From: Planctomycetota bacterium
GTDB taxonomy: Bacteria > Planctomycetota > Phycisphaerae > Sedimentisphaerales > Anaerobacaceae
Length of the DNA stretch: 17,875 nucleotides
Reading direction: 5' to 3'
Assembly (NCBI GenBank): GCA_003644295.1
Contig: QNBZ01000004.1
Span: 1-17,875 of the forward strand
In this document: positions 6,637 through 15,374 of the stretch, piece by piece
How positions within the stretch are numbered: position 1 is the first letter of the stretch
Layout: each line of letters opens with the position of its first letter
Made by a program: the position numbers and the translations under genes
Notes under the pieces: model-generated
The model's input: the letters and a program-made list of their open reading frames with translations, nothing else
Told to the model about the DNA's origin: nothing
The model's database searches: none

Positions 6637-6697
6637 TTTGGTCATAGTAAGTCCATTTCATAAAAAAGTTTAACATACCTATGACCATTTACACAGT

Positions 6698-6964
6698 TTA
6701 TTTTACACCCTCCAAGCTCTGGTTCAACTTCCAGTAATTCAGAAAGTTTTTGGTCATATTACCAGCCTTATAGTCCGGGATTTGGTAAATCCACCCTTTA
6801 TGCTTCACAGAAAATTCTTCGGCATTATCCTGAGTGAGAAGTCTGGTATCCTTTCCTTTCAATTCTGTCTTATTGGTATCCTTCACTTTTTTCGCGTGAT
6901 AGGGATTTTCTGCTTCATAGGTAATATTATGCTTATCATGCTTTTTCCCTTTGATATTAAACAA
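6698..6964 (-). CDS. Hypothetical protein, doubtful, 3' end possibly made by an IS end
   Basis: An 88-codon ORF in the gap between batE and the transposase remnants. The product is polar and lysine-rich (starting MFNIKGKKHDKHN), with no signal peptide, membrane span or motif I recognise. It starts 20 bases after batE stops, on the same strand, with only a weak AGAAG about ten bases upstream of the ATG. Its last residues (EGVK and stop) are encoded by the sequence that looks like the terminal repeat of the IS256-type remnant, so the original gene, if real, may have been truncated there. It could also be a chance ORF in AT-rich DNA. Confidence 0.3.
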   Translation of the reverse strand: MFNIKGKKHDKHNITYEAENPYHAKKVKDTNKTELKGKDTRLLTQDNAEEFSVKHKGWIYQIPDYKAGNMTKNFLNYWKLNQSLEGVK

Positions 6965-6984
6965 TCTTCTATGCTATTCCTTAT

Positions 6985-7797
6985 TTAAATCAGTTCGGCA
7001 GAATTCTCAGGAATCCAGCCGTCACTATTATCAGAAAGTTTTATATGAAGCCAACCTAGTCGATTTTCAAGTAAATCAAATTCTGTGCCTTCATGAAGAG
7101 ACTCTTTAAAACTGGGTGGATAATTATCTCCGTCACCCTGACGAGCGATAACCTCCTTGGCTATTATTACTCCGCTAACCTGACTTCCCTGTATTTTGTA
7201 TTCGATAACAACTGATCCCAAAAAGCAAAACATCAAAATTCCACAGATTATTGCAGATACAGTAAGCGCGTTATTTCTACCAAACCATATTATAGCTGAT
7301 ATACATAAACAAACGACTCCAAAAAAAATACATGTAAGAATGAACTTAGTTTTAAGTGAGAAATCATAGTGCCAGAAGAAAAGTGTATGCAGAATACGCT
7401 TTTCTGTTTTTATGGCAATTTTATCTACTCTTTTGCTGCGAGCGAAAGCCAGATTTTTTTGAATATTTTCGTCGGAGTCATCTATTTTTGCAGCTTTGCG
7501 ATAATTTAAAATAGCTTTGCCAAGCCGGCCTGTCAGAAGATAAGCATTTGCAAGGTTGTAATATAGCTTGGCATTTTTGATATGTCCTTCTTCTAAAATT
7601 TTTTCGAAATTAAGTATTGCTTTTTCGTATAGTCTTTCAGCCTGCTCCGAATCCTTTGTAGAATTGGCCTGCCTGAAGGCATCGTTTGCCTGGTTATATA
7701 ATTTATGCATTTCTTCCCTTGGAAGCTTAGCCTTTACAGGAACTGCAGTAACTAATAAAAATAAGCAGAATATTAATAACTTTTTAGTGGTCGTCAT
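6985..7797 (-). CDS. batE: BatE-like protein: TPR repeats, two membrane spans and SH3-like domain
   Basis: Last gene of the Bat operon, 270 residues. A signal-like N-terminus (about 5-23, ending VKAK) is followed by TPR-type helical pairs (about 27-120; e.g. AKLYYNLANAYLLTGRLGKA), two hydrophobic spans (about 150-170 and 176-197) and a C-terminal bacterial SH3-like domain (about 205-270) with LGWLHIKLSDNSDGWIP. This layout matches BatE of Leptospira and Bacteroides aerotolerance operons. TPR and SH3b modules usually bind proteins or wall material, so a scaffold role at the membrane is likely. Its start overlaps the batD stop by four bases (ATGA), indicating coupled translation. The symbol rests on domain order and position. 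Confidence 0.8.
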   Translation of the reverse strand: MTTTKKLLIFCLFLLVTAVPVKAKLPREEMHKLYNQANDAFRQANSTKDSEQAERLYEKAILNFEKILEEGHIKNAKLYYNLANAYLLTGRLGKAILNYRKAAKIDDSDENIQKNLAFARSKRVDKIAIKTEKRILHTLFFWHYDFSLKTKFILTCIFFGVVCLCISAIIWFGRNNALTVSAIICGILMFCFLGSVVIEYKIQGSQVSGVIIAKEVIARQGDGDNYPPSFKESLHEGTEFDLLENRLGWLHIKLSDNSDGWIPENSAELI

Positions 7798-9638
7798 TTT
7801 CTTGACTTCTTTTCTATAGTTTTAATAAGCTCTATAGCCTTTTCTATTTTTGAAGATTCACAAACTTGTTCTGCAGAGGCATACCGGGCAGCTTCACAGT
7901 TTGCTATGATTTCCTTGTATTCTTCAGCGCTTTGTTTGTCGTCCGCTTGTGAAATGATAACATCAAAGCAATCATTAGAAGTAAGAGAACCTGCGATTTT
8001 GTCAAAACGGTCACCAATATATTGTTTCATCGTCGAGGCAAGTAGTTCGTTCCGCTGCTTAGCGGAATAAGAGGCAATCTGTTTTAACTGGCTGACAGCT
8101 TTGCCGGCAGCAGTCTTTCTGCGTCTGTCGGCGACTTTTTCCGGGGTTGTATATGTGAATAATTTAATAAGTGAACTAACAACTAACAAAGCCAGAGGTC
8201 CAGCCCAAATTAACAAATATGGGGCACTTACAGCAGCAACTAATGGCGAAAAACTCTGATTTGTCAGGACATCGAGGCTTTCATAATTTGCGGAAAGCCC
8301 CTTCTTTATGGCTTCCACTTTTTTATTAACAGGTTTAAAATCGAGGCCTTCTATGTCTGCCTGAGTCAGTATTTTTGTCGGTAATACATCGAGTTTTATC
8401 GGTTTTGTCTTAGCAATCTCATATTTGCCCTTATTTGCATCAAAAAAAGCAAGTGGGATCGCTGGAATCTCAGAGATTTTATCGTTGTTGGCTCGTATCG
8501 TTTGAGTAAAGACTTTGTAGCCGTTTTCAATTGTCGGGGATGCTTTTTCTGATGGGATCTTAAAATTATTAGCCAGTTCGGCAACCTCCTCCAGCGCGGG
8601 CCACTGAACTGGTTTCAAGTACTTACCGCCACCTACTTTGATTGTTAGTGTGATAGGGTCACCTACATTAACTTTTGTCGGTGTCGCGGATGCTTCAATT
8701 GAATATTGGCCAACCAAACCATAGAATCCTGATGGTCTACCTTCTTCAGGAAGAGGCAATACCGTCAGCTTCAAAGGCTGTGAACTTACCATGAACCGTT
8801 TGTATTCTTTCTGTGCCCCAAAAAAACCGTCGAAGAAATCATCGCCGAAAAACCGGTCTCGGGATAGCGTTCTGCCTACTGCAATATCAGCAGAAACAGA
8901 AGCAGGGGGAATTACTATTTCTCCGGAGTATCTGGGAATCAAAACCTTACTGAACGATAACAATATCGAAGCTCTGCCATTATGAACTGTGCGATATTGG
9001 CTTACGTGGGCAATTATACCATTGCCAAGGTTATACTCTTTTGCCTGCTGATTTGTTATATCCGGTTCTTCAATATAAAAGTCGCTGCCGGTAAGAGCGG
9101 GTATATTGAATTGAAAATCACCAATATCAGCTGATATATAGAATTTTACTGTCATAATCACAGGCTGACCAACATAACATCGCTGCTCTGACAAAGTAAC
9201 TTCAAGGTCTAATTGGTCGGTTGTACCAGGTTTTAGTATGTTAACTTTCACAGGATTGGTTTGGTAATTCTTTCCATCAAGAATTACTGTTACAGGCGGA
9301 AGGTGTACTTGCCCGGCCTGGTTGGAAACAAGTGAATAACTCATTACATACCGTTTGGTGATGTTTTTAGTTGTTCTGCCGTTAATTATACTTATCGATG
9401 TCTGTGAAACATCTCTATTGCCTGCACTTTGCGGATTATATTGGGCTAAAGGTGTAAGATCGACCTGACCTGCTTTGTTATCCCCATCTATAATTATATG
9501 GTAACCGAAACTTTCGCCGACATAAATAGCTTTTGAAGCATCAACTTGAGCAAAGACCCTCACAGCCGCTTTGGCACTGCCTGTCAGGAATACCAAAAAA
9601 GGTAAGAGCATAAAAATACTTTTCGTAAGAGAATTCAT
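7794..9638 (-). CDS. batD: BatD family protein (oxygen-tolerance type)
   Basis: A 614-residue exported protein with an N-terminal signal sequence (SIFMLLPFLVFLTGSAKA), a long series of beta-rich Ig-like segments exposed to the periplasm (about 25-440; e.g. LPPVTVILDGKNYQTNPVKV and IPRYSGEIVIPPASVSADIA), one membrane span (about 475-500, LLIWAGPLALLVVSSLI) and a helical cytoplasmic tail. This is the BatD layout. The ATG at 9638 lies two bases from the batC stop; an in-frame TTG at 9656 would add six residues but abuts its AGAAGG with no spacing, so the ATG is preferred. BatD acts with the VWA proteins BatA/BatB in other bacteria; its molecular role is not established. Confidence 0.87.
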   Translation of the reverse strand: MNSLTKSIFMLLPFLVFLTGSAKAAVRVFAQVDASKAIYVGESFGYHIIIDGDNKAGQVDLTPLAQYNPQSAGNRDVSQTSISIINGRTTKNITKRYVMSYSLVSNQAGQVHLPPVTVILDGKNYQTNPVKVNILKPGTTDQLDLEVTLSEQRCYVGQPVIMTVKFYISADIGDFQFNIPALTGSDFYIEEPDITNQQAKEYNLGNGIIAHVSQYRTVHNGRASILLSFSKVLIPRYSGEIVIPPASVSADIAVGRTLSRDRFFGDDFFDGFFGAQKEYKRFMVSSQPLKLTVLPLPEEGRPSGFYGLVGQYSIEASATPTKVNVGDPITLTIKVGGGKYLKPVQWPALEEVAELANNFKIPSEKASPTIENGYKVFTQTIRANNDKISEIPAIPLAFFDANKGKYEIAKTKPIKLDVLPTKILTQADIEGLDFKPVNKKVEAIKKGLSANYESLDVLTNQSFSPLVAAVSAPYLLIWAGPLALLVVSSLIKLFTYTTPEKVADRRRKTAAGKAVSQLKQIASYSAKQRNELLASTMKQYIGDRFDKIAGSLTSNDCFDVIISQADDKQSAEEYKEIIANCEAARYASAEQVCESSKIEKAIELIKTIEKKSRK

Positions 9639-9639
9639 A

Positions 9640-10761
9640 TTACCAGTCTTTTTCAACCTTCTGATAACTGCCTCGTTGGAGGACTTGCCTTTGTCTTTTT
9701 TCTTGCTGTTCCTTGTCTAATATTTCCTGTACAGTGGCATCGGTCACTGGGGCAGCCCGTTGTTCTTGCTGTTGCTGTTGAGCTTCATTATGGTCTTGAC
9801 CCTGTTGTGATTGTTCCTGCCGTTCCTGCTGCTTTTGCTCCTGATTTTGATTTCCACCAGATAGCTCTTTTAAGGCCTTTTCGAGATGCTCAACTGCCTT
9901 GTCCTGTGATTTTTTTGCATCTCTACCCTCTGAGGCTTTTAGTTGTACTTCAGCATCTGATTGAGCACCAATGGCTTGCTCAAGTTCACCCACAGCCTGC
10001 TGTATTTGTTGCTGCAAAGGCTGATTGGGATCTTGTTGAAGCATTTGCTGCAGTGTTTGTTTTGTTTTGGCCTTGAGTTGCGATTGAGCATGGGCCTGCT
10101 GTTTGAAACTGCTTTTGGCTTGCTGTTGGCCGATTTGCCCTTCTTTAATCCGGTCATTTGTTTTTTGTGTTTTTTGGGCCAGAGCCCTTTGTTTTTCGGT
10201 GAGTTCTTTAAGCTTCTGCTGAATCTGTTTTTGTTTTTCTGCCTGTTGTTGCTGCTCTTGTTTTTGCTTATTGATCTGGTCAATAATATCTTTGATAGTC
10301 AATCGGGCAACTTCTATATTTTTTGCAGCATTTTGATTTTCAGGATTGATTTCCAATGCACTACGCCAGCACACAATAGCAGTTTGCATATCTTCCATAG
10401 CTTTCTGAAGATTCGAGTCCTTTTGCTTGGAGCCCCGCTGAAAGTAGCAGTTACCCAAATTGTACTTGGCCTTCTCAACCAATTTCATATCTTTACTATC
10501 AGCGGCGACTTCATTATATAGGTCTATTGCATGAGCAAGGTCGTCCAGATGGAAGTAGCAATTAGCTTTATTGAATTTGGGCTCGAGTGACTGGGGTAGG
10601 TCAATAAGGGCCTGGTTATATTCTTTTAACGCATCGTTGAAATTTCCTTTATTGTATAGACTATTTCCATGCTGGACCAAATCCTCAACAGAACTTGCTA
10701 AGCTAAGCTGACTAAGTAGTAAAATCATTGTTAATATAATTTTAAGCTTTTTTATTTTCAC
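9640..10761 (-). CDS. batC: BatC-like TPR protein with long Gln-rich coiled-coil tail
   Basis: 373 residues. An N-terminal signal or anchor (about 5-22) precedes three to four TPR units (about 25-155), including NGNSLYNKG-like and YNLGNCYFQRG repeats. From about 160 onward the protein is dominated by Gln, Lys and Glu (e.g. EQQQQAEKQKQIQQK), ending in a compact QKVEKDW, a C-terminal pattern I associate with BatC-type proteins. The start is a GTG at 10761 with GGGAG ten bases upstream; it overlaps the end of batB by 20 bases in another frame. The Gln-rich region is unusually long and probably forms an extended helix. TPR units suggest a bridging role between BatA/BatB and partners. Confidence 0.83.
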   Translation of the reverse strand: MKIKKLKIILTMILLLSQLSLASSVEDLVQHGNSLYNKGNFNDALKEYNQALIDLPQSLEPKFNKANCYFHLDDLAHAIDLYNEVAADSKDMKLVEKAKYNLGNCYFQRGSKQKDSNLQKAMEDMQTAIVCWRSALEINPENQNAAKNIEVARLTIKDIIDQINKQKQEQQQQAEKQKQIQQKLKELTEKQRALAQKTQKTNDRIKEGQIGQQQAKSSFKQQAHAQSQLKAKTKQTLQQMLQQDPNQPLQQQIQQAVGELEQAIGAQSDAEVQLKASEGRDAKKSQDKAVEHLEKALKELSGGNQNQEQKQQERQEQSQQGQDHNEAQQQQQEQRAAPVTDATVQEILDKEQQEKRQRQVLQRGSYQKVEKDW

Positions 10762-11755
10762 TTGTTAAGTACTCCCACACTATCAGTATTAAAGCTAACG
10801 CCAGAAAGATTTGAAATCTTTCGTCGTATTTCATCATTGTTGTTGATTCCAGCTCGCGTTTTTGTGCCGAGGTGATAAGTCCTTCATAAATCTGTCCTAA
10901 ATCCAGGGTAGTCCCCGGCTCTACCGATAAATACTTTCCACCATCGGTCGCATAAACTATCTTACGCAAAGTGTCAGCATCAAGTTTGGCCCAAACCTCT
11001 TGTCCCTTGTATTTCATAAAGGTTTTTTCGCCACCAGGGCCTGTAATCGGGATTCGGCAGCCTGTGTTTTCATCTCCAAGTCCTATCGCAATAATTCTTA
11101 TACCTTCTTTAGCGGCTTTTTCAGCAGCTTGAACGGGGAAACTGCCGTGGTCTTCCCCATCTGTAATGAGAATAATGTCCTTGTACTCTCTGCTCTGTCT
11201 GTCGAAAACATCCTCAGCGGCCTTCCTGATAGCATCGCCAATCATTGTGCCTCCTCTGGTTGTGCTTTCAGTTGATATGTCATCCAATACCATACGTACA
11301 AAGGCATAGTCCTGGGTTAAGGGGCATTTTATCGCTGCATTGCCTGCAAAAGTGACAATTGCTATTCGGTCACCTTGAAGGGTTTCTATTAAATCCTTTA
11401 TCGCTATCTTCGAACGCTCGAGTCTGCTTGGCTTGATATCTTCTGCCAACATCGAACGGGAAGTATCCAGCAGAATACAGACATCTCTACCAAGGCGTTT
11501 TATTTTTTGGGCCCGCGGGTTCCATCTAGGTTGTGTAAGCGCGATTACAATAATCGCAAAGGCTGAAAGCAATAGGACGGCCTTAAATATTTGCTTTTTC
11601 AGACTCACTGAAACGTTAATCTTTTTCAGCATGTTAGTGCTTGCCAGTATTTTAAGCGCTTGGGCCTTCTTCCAGAAACACCAGATATAAGCTGGTACCA
11701 GAACCACTGGTATTGTGAATAATAACCACAACGCTTTGTCATTACCTAAATTCAT
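10742..11755 (-). CDS. batB: BatB: membrane von Willebrand factor A protein
   Basis: 337 residues, with two N-terminal membrane spans (about 8-27 and 57-74), a VWA domain (about 90-300) and a C-terminal span (about 312-330). The metal-binding MIDAS site is complete: D97-T-S99-R-S101, a threonine in TTRGGTMIGDA and the aspartate in LITDGEDHG. Such domains bind a divalent metal and a partner protein. This is the second of two adjacent VWA genes, eight bases after batA, and its end overlaps batC. BatA and BatB probably form a membrane complex regulated by the MoxR ATPase. The ribosome binding site is weak (AAAGA), consistent with coupling to batA. Confidence 0.9.
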   Translation of the reverse strand: MNLGNDKALWLLFTIPVVLVPAYIWCFWKKAQALKILASTNMLKKINVSVSLKKQIFKAVLLLSAFAIIVIALTQPRWNPRAQKIKRLGRDVCILLDTSRSMLAEDIKPSRLERSKIAIKDLIETLQGDRIAIVTFAGNAAIKCPLTQDYAFVRMVLDDISTESTTRGGTMIGDAIRKAAEDVFDRQSREYKDIILITDGEDHGSFPVQAAEKAAKEGIRIIAIGLGDENTGCRIPITGPGGEKTFMKYKGQEVWAKLDADTLRKIVYATDGGKYLSVEPGTTLDLGQIYEGLITSAQKRELESTTMMKYDERFQIFLALALILIVWEYLTSENKKA

Positions 11756-11763
11756 AATTATCT

Positions 11764-12864
11764 TTATGGGATCTTACGGAATACTGTACATCTTGCCAGT
11801 ATTTCCAAAGCCAATATCAATAGTGCCGCTAAAGTCCATTGACCGAAATGCTCTGAGTATTGGGCATACTGGACGGATTTGACCTCAGTCTTTTCCAAGT
11901 CATTGATTTTTTTGACGATCTTCACAAGTGTTTCAGCATCATCCGCTCGACCGTAAAACCCGCCGGTTCTTTCAGCTATAGTTTTGAGCAGGCCTTCATC
12001 CAGATTCTGCCCTGTTGGCATTTTATATGTGCCCAAAGGTGTCTGAATGGTCGTATAGGCCTGAGCGGAGCCAATACCAATAGAATATATTTTTATCCCC
12101 CATTCCTTTGCCAATTCAGCGGTTCTGATAGGGTCATACTGACCGGCATTGTTAATTCCATCAGTAAGCAGGATGATAACCTTACTTTTAATCTTGAAGC
12201 CGCTTTCCCGTTCATTGTTTGCCTGTTCACTATCTTCGATAAATCTTGCCCTTCTCTGCTGCAATTCTTCTTCAGCATTTTTCAATCGAGCTGCTGCCAA
12301 GGCAATTGCATCGCCGATAGCGGTACCATCTTCACTGCGGAGCCTTACAATCTCTGTTTTTTTCAGAAACTCGAGCAGAACGTTATGACTGAGCACTAAA
12401 GGACAGGTCGTATCGGCAAAACGGGCAAAAGTTACCAGGCCTATCAGGTCGCCGCTTCTGCCGGTTAAGCCCTTTTTATTACCTTCGATAAAGTCAGAAA
12501 GTACTCTTTTGACCACATCGAAACGGTTTAGATTCTGACCGAAATAATCCATCTCCGCCTGCATACTGCCGGAGCGGTCAGCCACGACCTCTATTGCCAC
12601 ACCTTCAGTGGAGATCTCCGAAAGCACCGTACCTTTCCTTGGTCGAGCAATTGCTATTATTAATAAGGATATACAAGCAAACCTTGCTATGTTCAGCAGA
12701 GGCCTGAGTTTTTGGCGCAAAGATACAGGACAGTGCAGGATGTCTTTAATACTTGGAAATTTTACTGCCGCTTCTGTTTGTCTGCGTCGTTTCATATAGA
12801 CAATCGCCGGCAAGGTTAAAAACACTAATAATACCCATGGCGAATACAGTTCCATGTTATGCAC
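11764..12864 (-). CDS. batA: BatA: membrane von Willebrand factor A protein
   Basis: 366 residues with the same plan as the next gene: N-terminal spans (about 8-24 and 57-74), a VWA domain (about 88-310) and a C-terminal span (about 340-357). The MIDAS residues are D96-R-S98-G-S100, the threonine in SEDGTAIGDA and the aspartate in LLTDGINNAG. A charged stretch (NAEEELQQRRARFIEDSEQA) forms an extra loop inside the domain. The GTG at 12864 has GGAAG six bases upstream and overlaps the preceding gene by eight bases; the ATG at 12855 is the alternative and removes three residues. The role is metal-dependent protein binding in the Bat complex. Confidence 0.9.
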   Translation of the reverse strand: MHNMELYSPWVLLVFLTLPAIVYMKRRRQTEAAVKFPSIKDILHCPVSLRQKLRPLLNIARFACISLLIIAIARPRKGTVLSEISTEGVAIEVVADRSGSMQAEMDYFGQNLNRFDVVKRVLSDFIEGNKKGLTGRSGDLIGLVTFARFADTTCPLVLSHNVLLEFLKKTEIVRLRSEDGTAIGDAIALAAARLKNAEEELQQRRARFIEDSEQANNERESGFKIKSKVIILLTDGINNAGQYDPIRTAELAKEWGIKIYSIGIGSAQAYTTIQTPLGTYKMPTGQNLDEGLLKTIAERTGGFYGRADDAETLVKIVKKINDLEKTEVKSVQYAQYSEHFGQWTLAALLILALEILARCTVFRKIP

Positions 12865-13942
12865 TCACTACTTCCATTACTTTTTCGGATTCAATTTCTG
12901 TGACATCAATTTTCTTCTCATCAGATTTAGTTGTTTCTATAAAGTCCTTAACCAAATCAAAGGTTTTCTGAATTTGTTCAGTTGTGGGGTCATACTTAGC
13001 AAACTTCACAAGGTCACAGTGTTGGAGAAATTCTGCAAGATGCTCCCTGTCTTGTTTGGCAAGTACGTTAGCCGATGAGAGTTCAGCCAAAAATTCTTCT
13101 GTGGTTCTTTCCGGGGCTTTAAGATTAAAACGATGCTCGATATAATGTCTGAAAATATCGCTTATACGTTCATAAAACTCTTTGATTTTGCCTGTTTTCA
13201 CCAAGTCTTGTTCAATCAAAGAACGCAGCCGCTCATATGCAATCTCATGGGCTGGTTTAAAAATCCTAACTAGCTCCCTACCTTGTTGACTTCTTCGATG
13301 AAACCAGAAAATTACAGCAGCGATGGTACCGCTTAAAATCAACAGCCAAATCCACCAGTAAGAGGATTTAGTAGGTACGTTAACAACACCTTCTATGTCG
13401 GCTATTTTTAATTCTGCTCTCTGTTCGCCCAAAAGCGAAGTAACCTCAATATTTATTGGCTCAGTTGTAAGTTCGTGTGTCTTTTCTTCTTGGCTATTTA
13501 CATCAGTAAATTGGAATGTGAAAGCCGGTATTGCGAAAGTACCCGACAAAAATGGTTCGAGACGATACCGGTATCTGCTTACTACATTGTTATTTTCGTC
13601 AAGCTTGTCGCCCAGATTATCCCACTCAACAATTCCAAAGTTCTCAAGCACTTTATCAACTTTTGGCATTTGAGCTTCAAAGCCAGGCTCAACAGTTGCT
13701 TCAAGCTCAAGCAGTATCGTCTCAGCAATAGTTGCCTTTGTTTTATCCACACGTACATGAACCGTTAGAGGGCCTCGCTGGTATTCTTTGTCAATCTCGA
13801 ATTCTTTTGTTTGCCCTTTGTCCACTGTTGTTTTTTCACAGCCCGCGCATACCAGCAGCATGCCGCAACAAAACAGAACATACACACAAAACAGTTTCTT
13901 ATAATGTTTTCCCAGCATATATCCCACGGCACTATTCTTCAT
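12857..13942 (-). CDS. BatD-like putative lipoprotein with membrane span and cytoplasmic tail (DUF4381-type C-terminus)
   Basis: 361 residues. The N-terminus has a hydrophobic segment ending LLVCAGC, a possible though imperfect lipobox with Cys35 as the lipid-bearing residue. A periplasmic Ig-like beta domain follows (about 50-180; GPLTVHVRVDKTKATIAETI), with patterns like BatD. A membrane span (about 199-217, WWIWLLILSGTIAAVIFWF) leads to a helical cytoplasmic domain (about 225-345) with RHYIEHRFNLKAPERTTEEF, resembling the DUF4381 proteins found beside batA. The start overlaps the parvulin gene by four bases (ATGA). Either it is anchored at both ends, or the N-terminus is an ordinary signal peptide. 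It acts as a second BatD-like partner of the VWA proteins, by context. Confidence 0.75.
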   Translation of the reverse strand: MKNSAVGYMLGKHYKKLFCVYVLFCCGMLLVCAGCEKTTVDKGQTKEFEIDKEYQRGPLTVHVRVDKTKATIAETILLELEATVEPGFEAQMPKVDKVLENFGIVEWDNLGDKLDENNNVVSRYRYRLEPFLSGTFAIPAFTFQFTDVNSQEEKTHELTTEPINIEVTSLLGEQRAELKIADIEGVVNVPTKSSYWWIWLLILSGTIAAVIFWFHRRSQQGRELVRIFKPAHEIAYERLRSLIEQDLVKTGKIKEFYERISDIFRHYIEHRFNLKAPERTTEEFLAELSSANVLAKQDREHLAEFLQHCDLVKFAKYDPTTEQIQKTFDLVKDFIETTKSDEKKIDVTEIESEKVMEVVSA

Positions 13943-15330
13943 TTTACAGATTCAGCGGATTCGCCGGCATCAGCTTCTTTTATGCTTCTGAGTGCAGAAG
14001 TATGTATAATCACATTGTACTTGTTCATCATTTGATCTATCAGGTCCCTTTGGACATCCTGGCGTTTCTGGCTCAATAAGGCTGTTATCACCTGCTGTCT
14101 AACCTCATCAAAACTCTTCTGTCTTTCAGGATATTTTTCCCTAACCTTGACTATTTCCCATCCCTTTTCTGTTTTGAACGGTTCTTCCAAAATTTTTCCG
14201 GCATCGGTAACAAAAATTTTCTCGTTTAGCTCACTGCTTTCGCCAATAACCGGAATACAAGAACCTTTTCTTACATCAGTATCAATTATACCAGCATTGT
14301 CTTTGGTGTTTTGGTCGACTGAAAATTCTTTTGCCAGTTCACCAAAATCCTCACCGTTTTTAATCCGTTCCATAATATCATTGGCCTGCTGTTGGTTCTC
14401 AACGAGAATGTGGCTTATACTCGCTTTAGCAGGTTCAATGTATTTATCTTTGTTTGCTTGATAATATGTTTGAAGATCTGTTTCAGTAATGTTGATTTTA
14501 TCTGCAAGCTCTTTGTTCATTAGCTGCTGGCTTAATATACTTCGAACCATATCCTCGATAACCCCTTTGACATCAGACTGTTCGGATAGTTTTTCCTCTA
14601 AAGCCTGACGGTATAAAACCTCCTGTGATAGCCAGGATTGAAGAAATTCCTGTTTTGCTGAAGGGTTTTTGTACTGTTCAAGAATTTTCTTCTTTTGTTC
14701 GTTCAGTTGCTCTGTTGTCATAAATGCCATCATTGGAGCAAGCTGGTTGTCAATAGTTCTTTCGATAATCGCATCAAGGTCGGACTCGGTGATTTTTTCC
14801 GCACCGATTTCGGCAACTATCCTGCTGCCAGCCTTTTCCGATTCTTTAAAGCTCGTCCTGTCCATCAATTCGTATCGAAGGGCCGAGAACTTGCCAAGTT
14901 TTTCAAAACAGTCTTTGATATGTGTGTTGATTTGCTGTTCTAATTCTGACAGTTTAGCTGTGATTTCACTGCGGTAGTAGTACTCGATTGCCTCTTCATA
15001 CAATCCTGCCTTTTCAAATAATGTACCCACTTGAAAAAGGGCCTTTGCACGTTCAGTGTCAGGCACTTTGGCAGAGGACAGATAATCCTGCCAGACTCTT
15101 GCTGCTCTTGTATACAGATTACGGCTGGCAAGTTTTGAGGCCAGCTCCTTGATTTTATCTTGTGAGAACGATGAGGCAGAATTCACTGATGGTGGTTTCT
15201 CATAAGAAGGTCTTAGAAGGTTCACTATTGTCAGGATCACCAGAACTAAAAGCAATATGACGGTCAATTTGGGCACAAGAGAATATTTTTGTTTTTTCTC
15301 AGGCAATGAAAAATCCAGTTTTTCTTCCAT
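13939..15330 (-). CDS. Membrane-anchored SurA/PpiD-like peptidyl-prolyl isomerase with TPR segment
   Basis: 463 residues. A short cytoplasmic N-terminus and one membrane span (about 20-40, VPKLTVILLLVLVILTIVNL) anchor it; helical repeats resembling TPRs follow (about 55-145, AKALFQVGTLFEKAGLYEEA). A SurA/PpiD-like chaperone helical region (about 168-290) comes next, then a parvulin domain (about 298-405) with KASISHILVE, NGEDFGELAKEFSVD and EEPFKTEKGWEIVKV. The glycine-rich loop of typical parvulins is altered here (DNAGIIDTDVRKGS), so isomerase activity is uncertain while chaperone activity remains plausible. It has GAGG eight bases before the ATG. Its place inside the Bat operon suggests it folds or quality-controls periplasmic parts of that complex or its clients. 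Confidence 0.85.
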   Translation of the reverse strand: MEEKLDFSLPEKKQKYSLVPKLTVILLLVLVILTIVNLLRPSYEKPPSVNSASSFSQDKIKELASKLASRNLYTRAARVWQDYLSSAKVPDTERAKALFQVGTLFEKAGLYEEAIEYYYRSEITAKLSELEQQINTHIKDCFEKLGKFSALRYELMDRTSFKESEKAGSRIVAEIGAEKITESDLDAIIERTIDNQLAPMMAFMTTEQLNEQKKKILEQYKNPSAKQEFLQSWLSQEVLYRQALEEKLSEQSDVKGVIEDMVRSILSQQLMNKELADKINITETDLQTYYQANKDKYIEPAKASISHILVENQQQANDIMERIKNGEDFGELAKEFSVDQNTKDNAGIIDTDVRKGSCIPVIGESSELNEKIFVTDAGKILEEPFKTEKGWEIVKVREKYPERQKSFDEVRQQVITALLSQKRQDVQRDLIDQMMNKYNVIIHTSALRSIKEADAGESAESVK

Positions 15331-15374
15331 AATTTATACCTCACAAACTTTAATTGTCATTACACCTGTTTAAA

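Larger units (their letters stand above)
6317..6713 (-). mobile_element. Decayed insertion-sequence remnants, two transposase types joined
   Basis: This stretch between the two operons holds no intact gene. Its right part carries an IS256-like transposase fragment, and its left part a fragment of a different transposase. On the minus strand GTGTAAAATAAACTGTG near 6710-6694 resembles the AT-rich terminal repeats of IS256-type elements, which would place the old element end there; most of the transposase between that end and the surviving C-terminal region has been deleted. No matching right end or target duplication was found. Confidence 0.6.

Noticed and set aside
6479..6688. 69-codon minus-strand ORF as a gene
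   Set aside because: Only its DNA, read in two other frames, matches an IS256 transposase; the ORF itself is a by-product of the frameshift.
9961..10521. 186-codon plus-strand ORF rich in Leu and Phe
   Set aside because: It is the antisense of the Gln/Lys-rich batC tail, which automatically gives Leu/Phe-rich translation; not a membrane protein gene.
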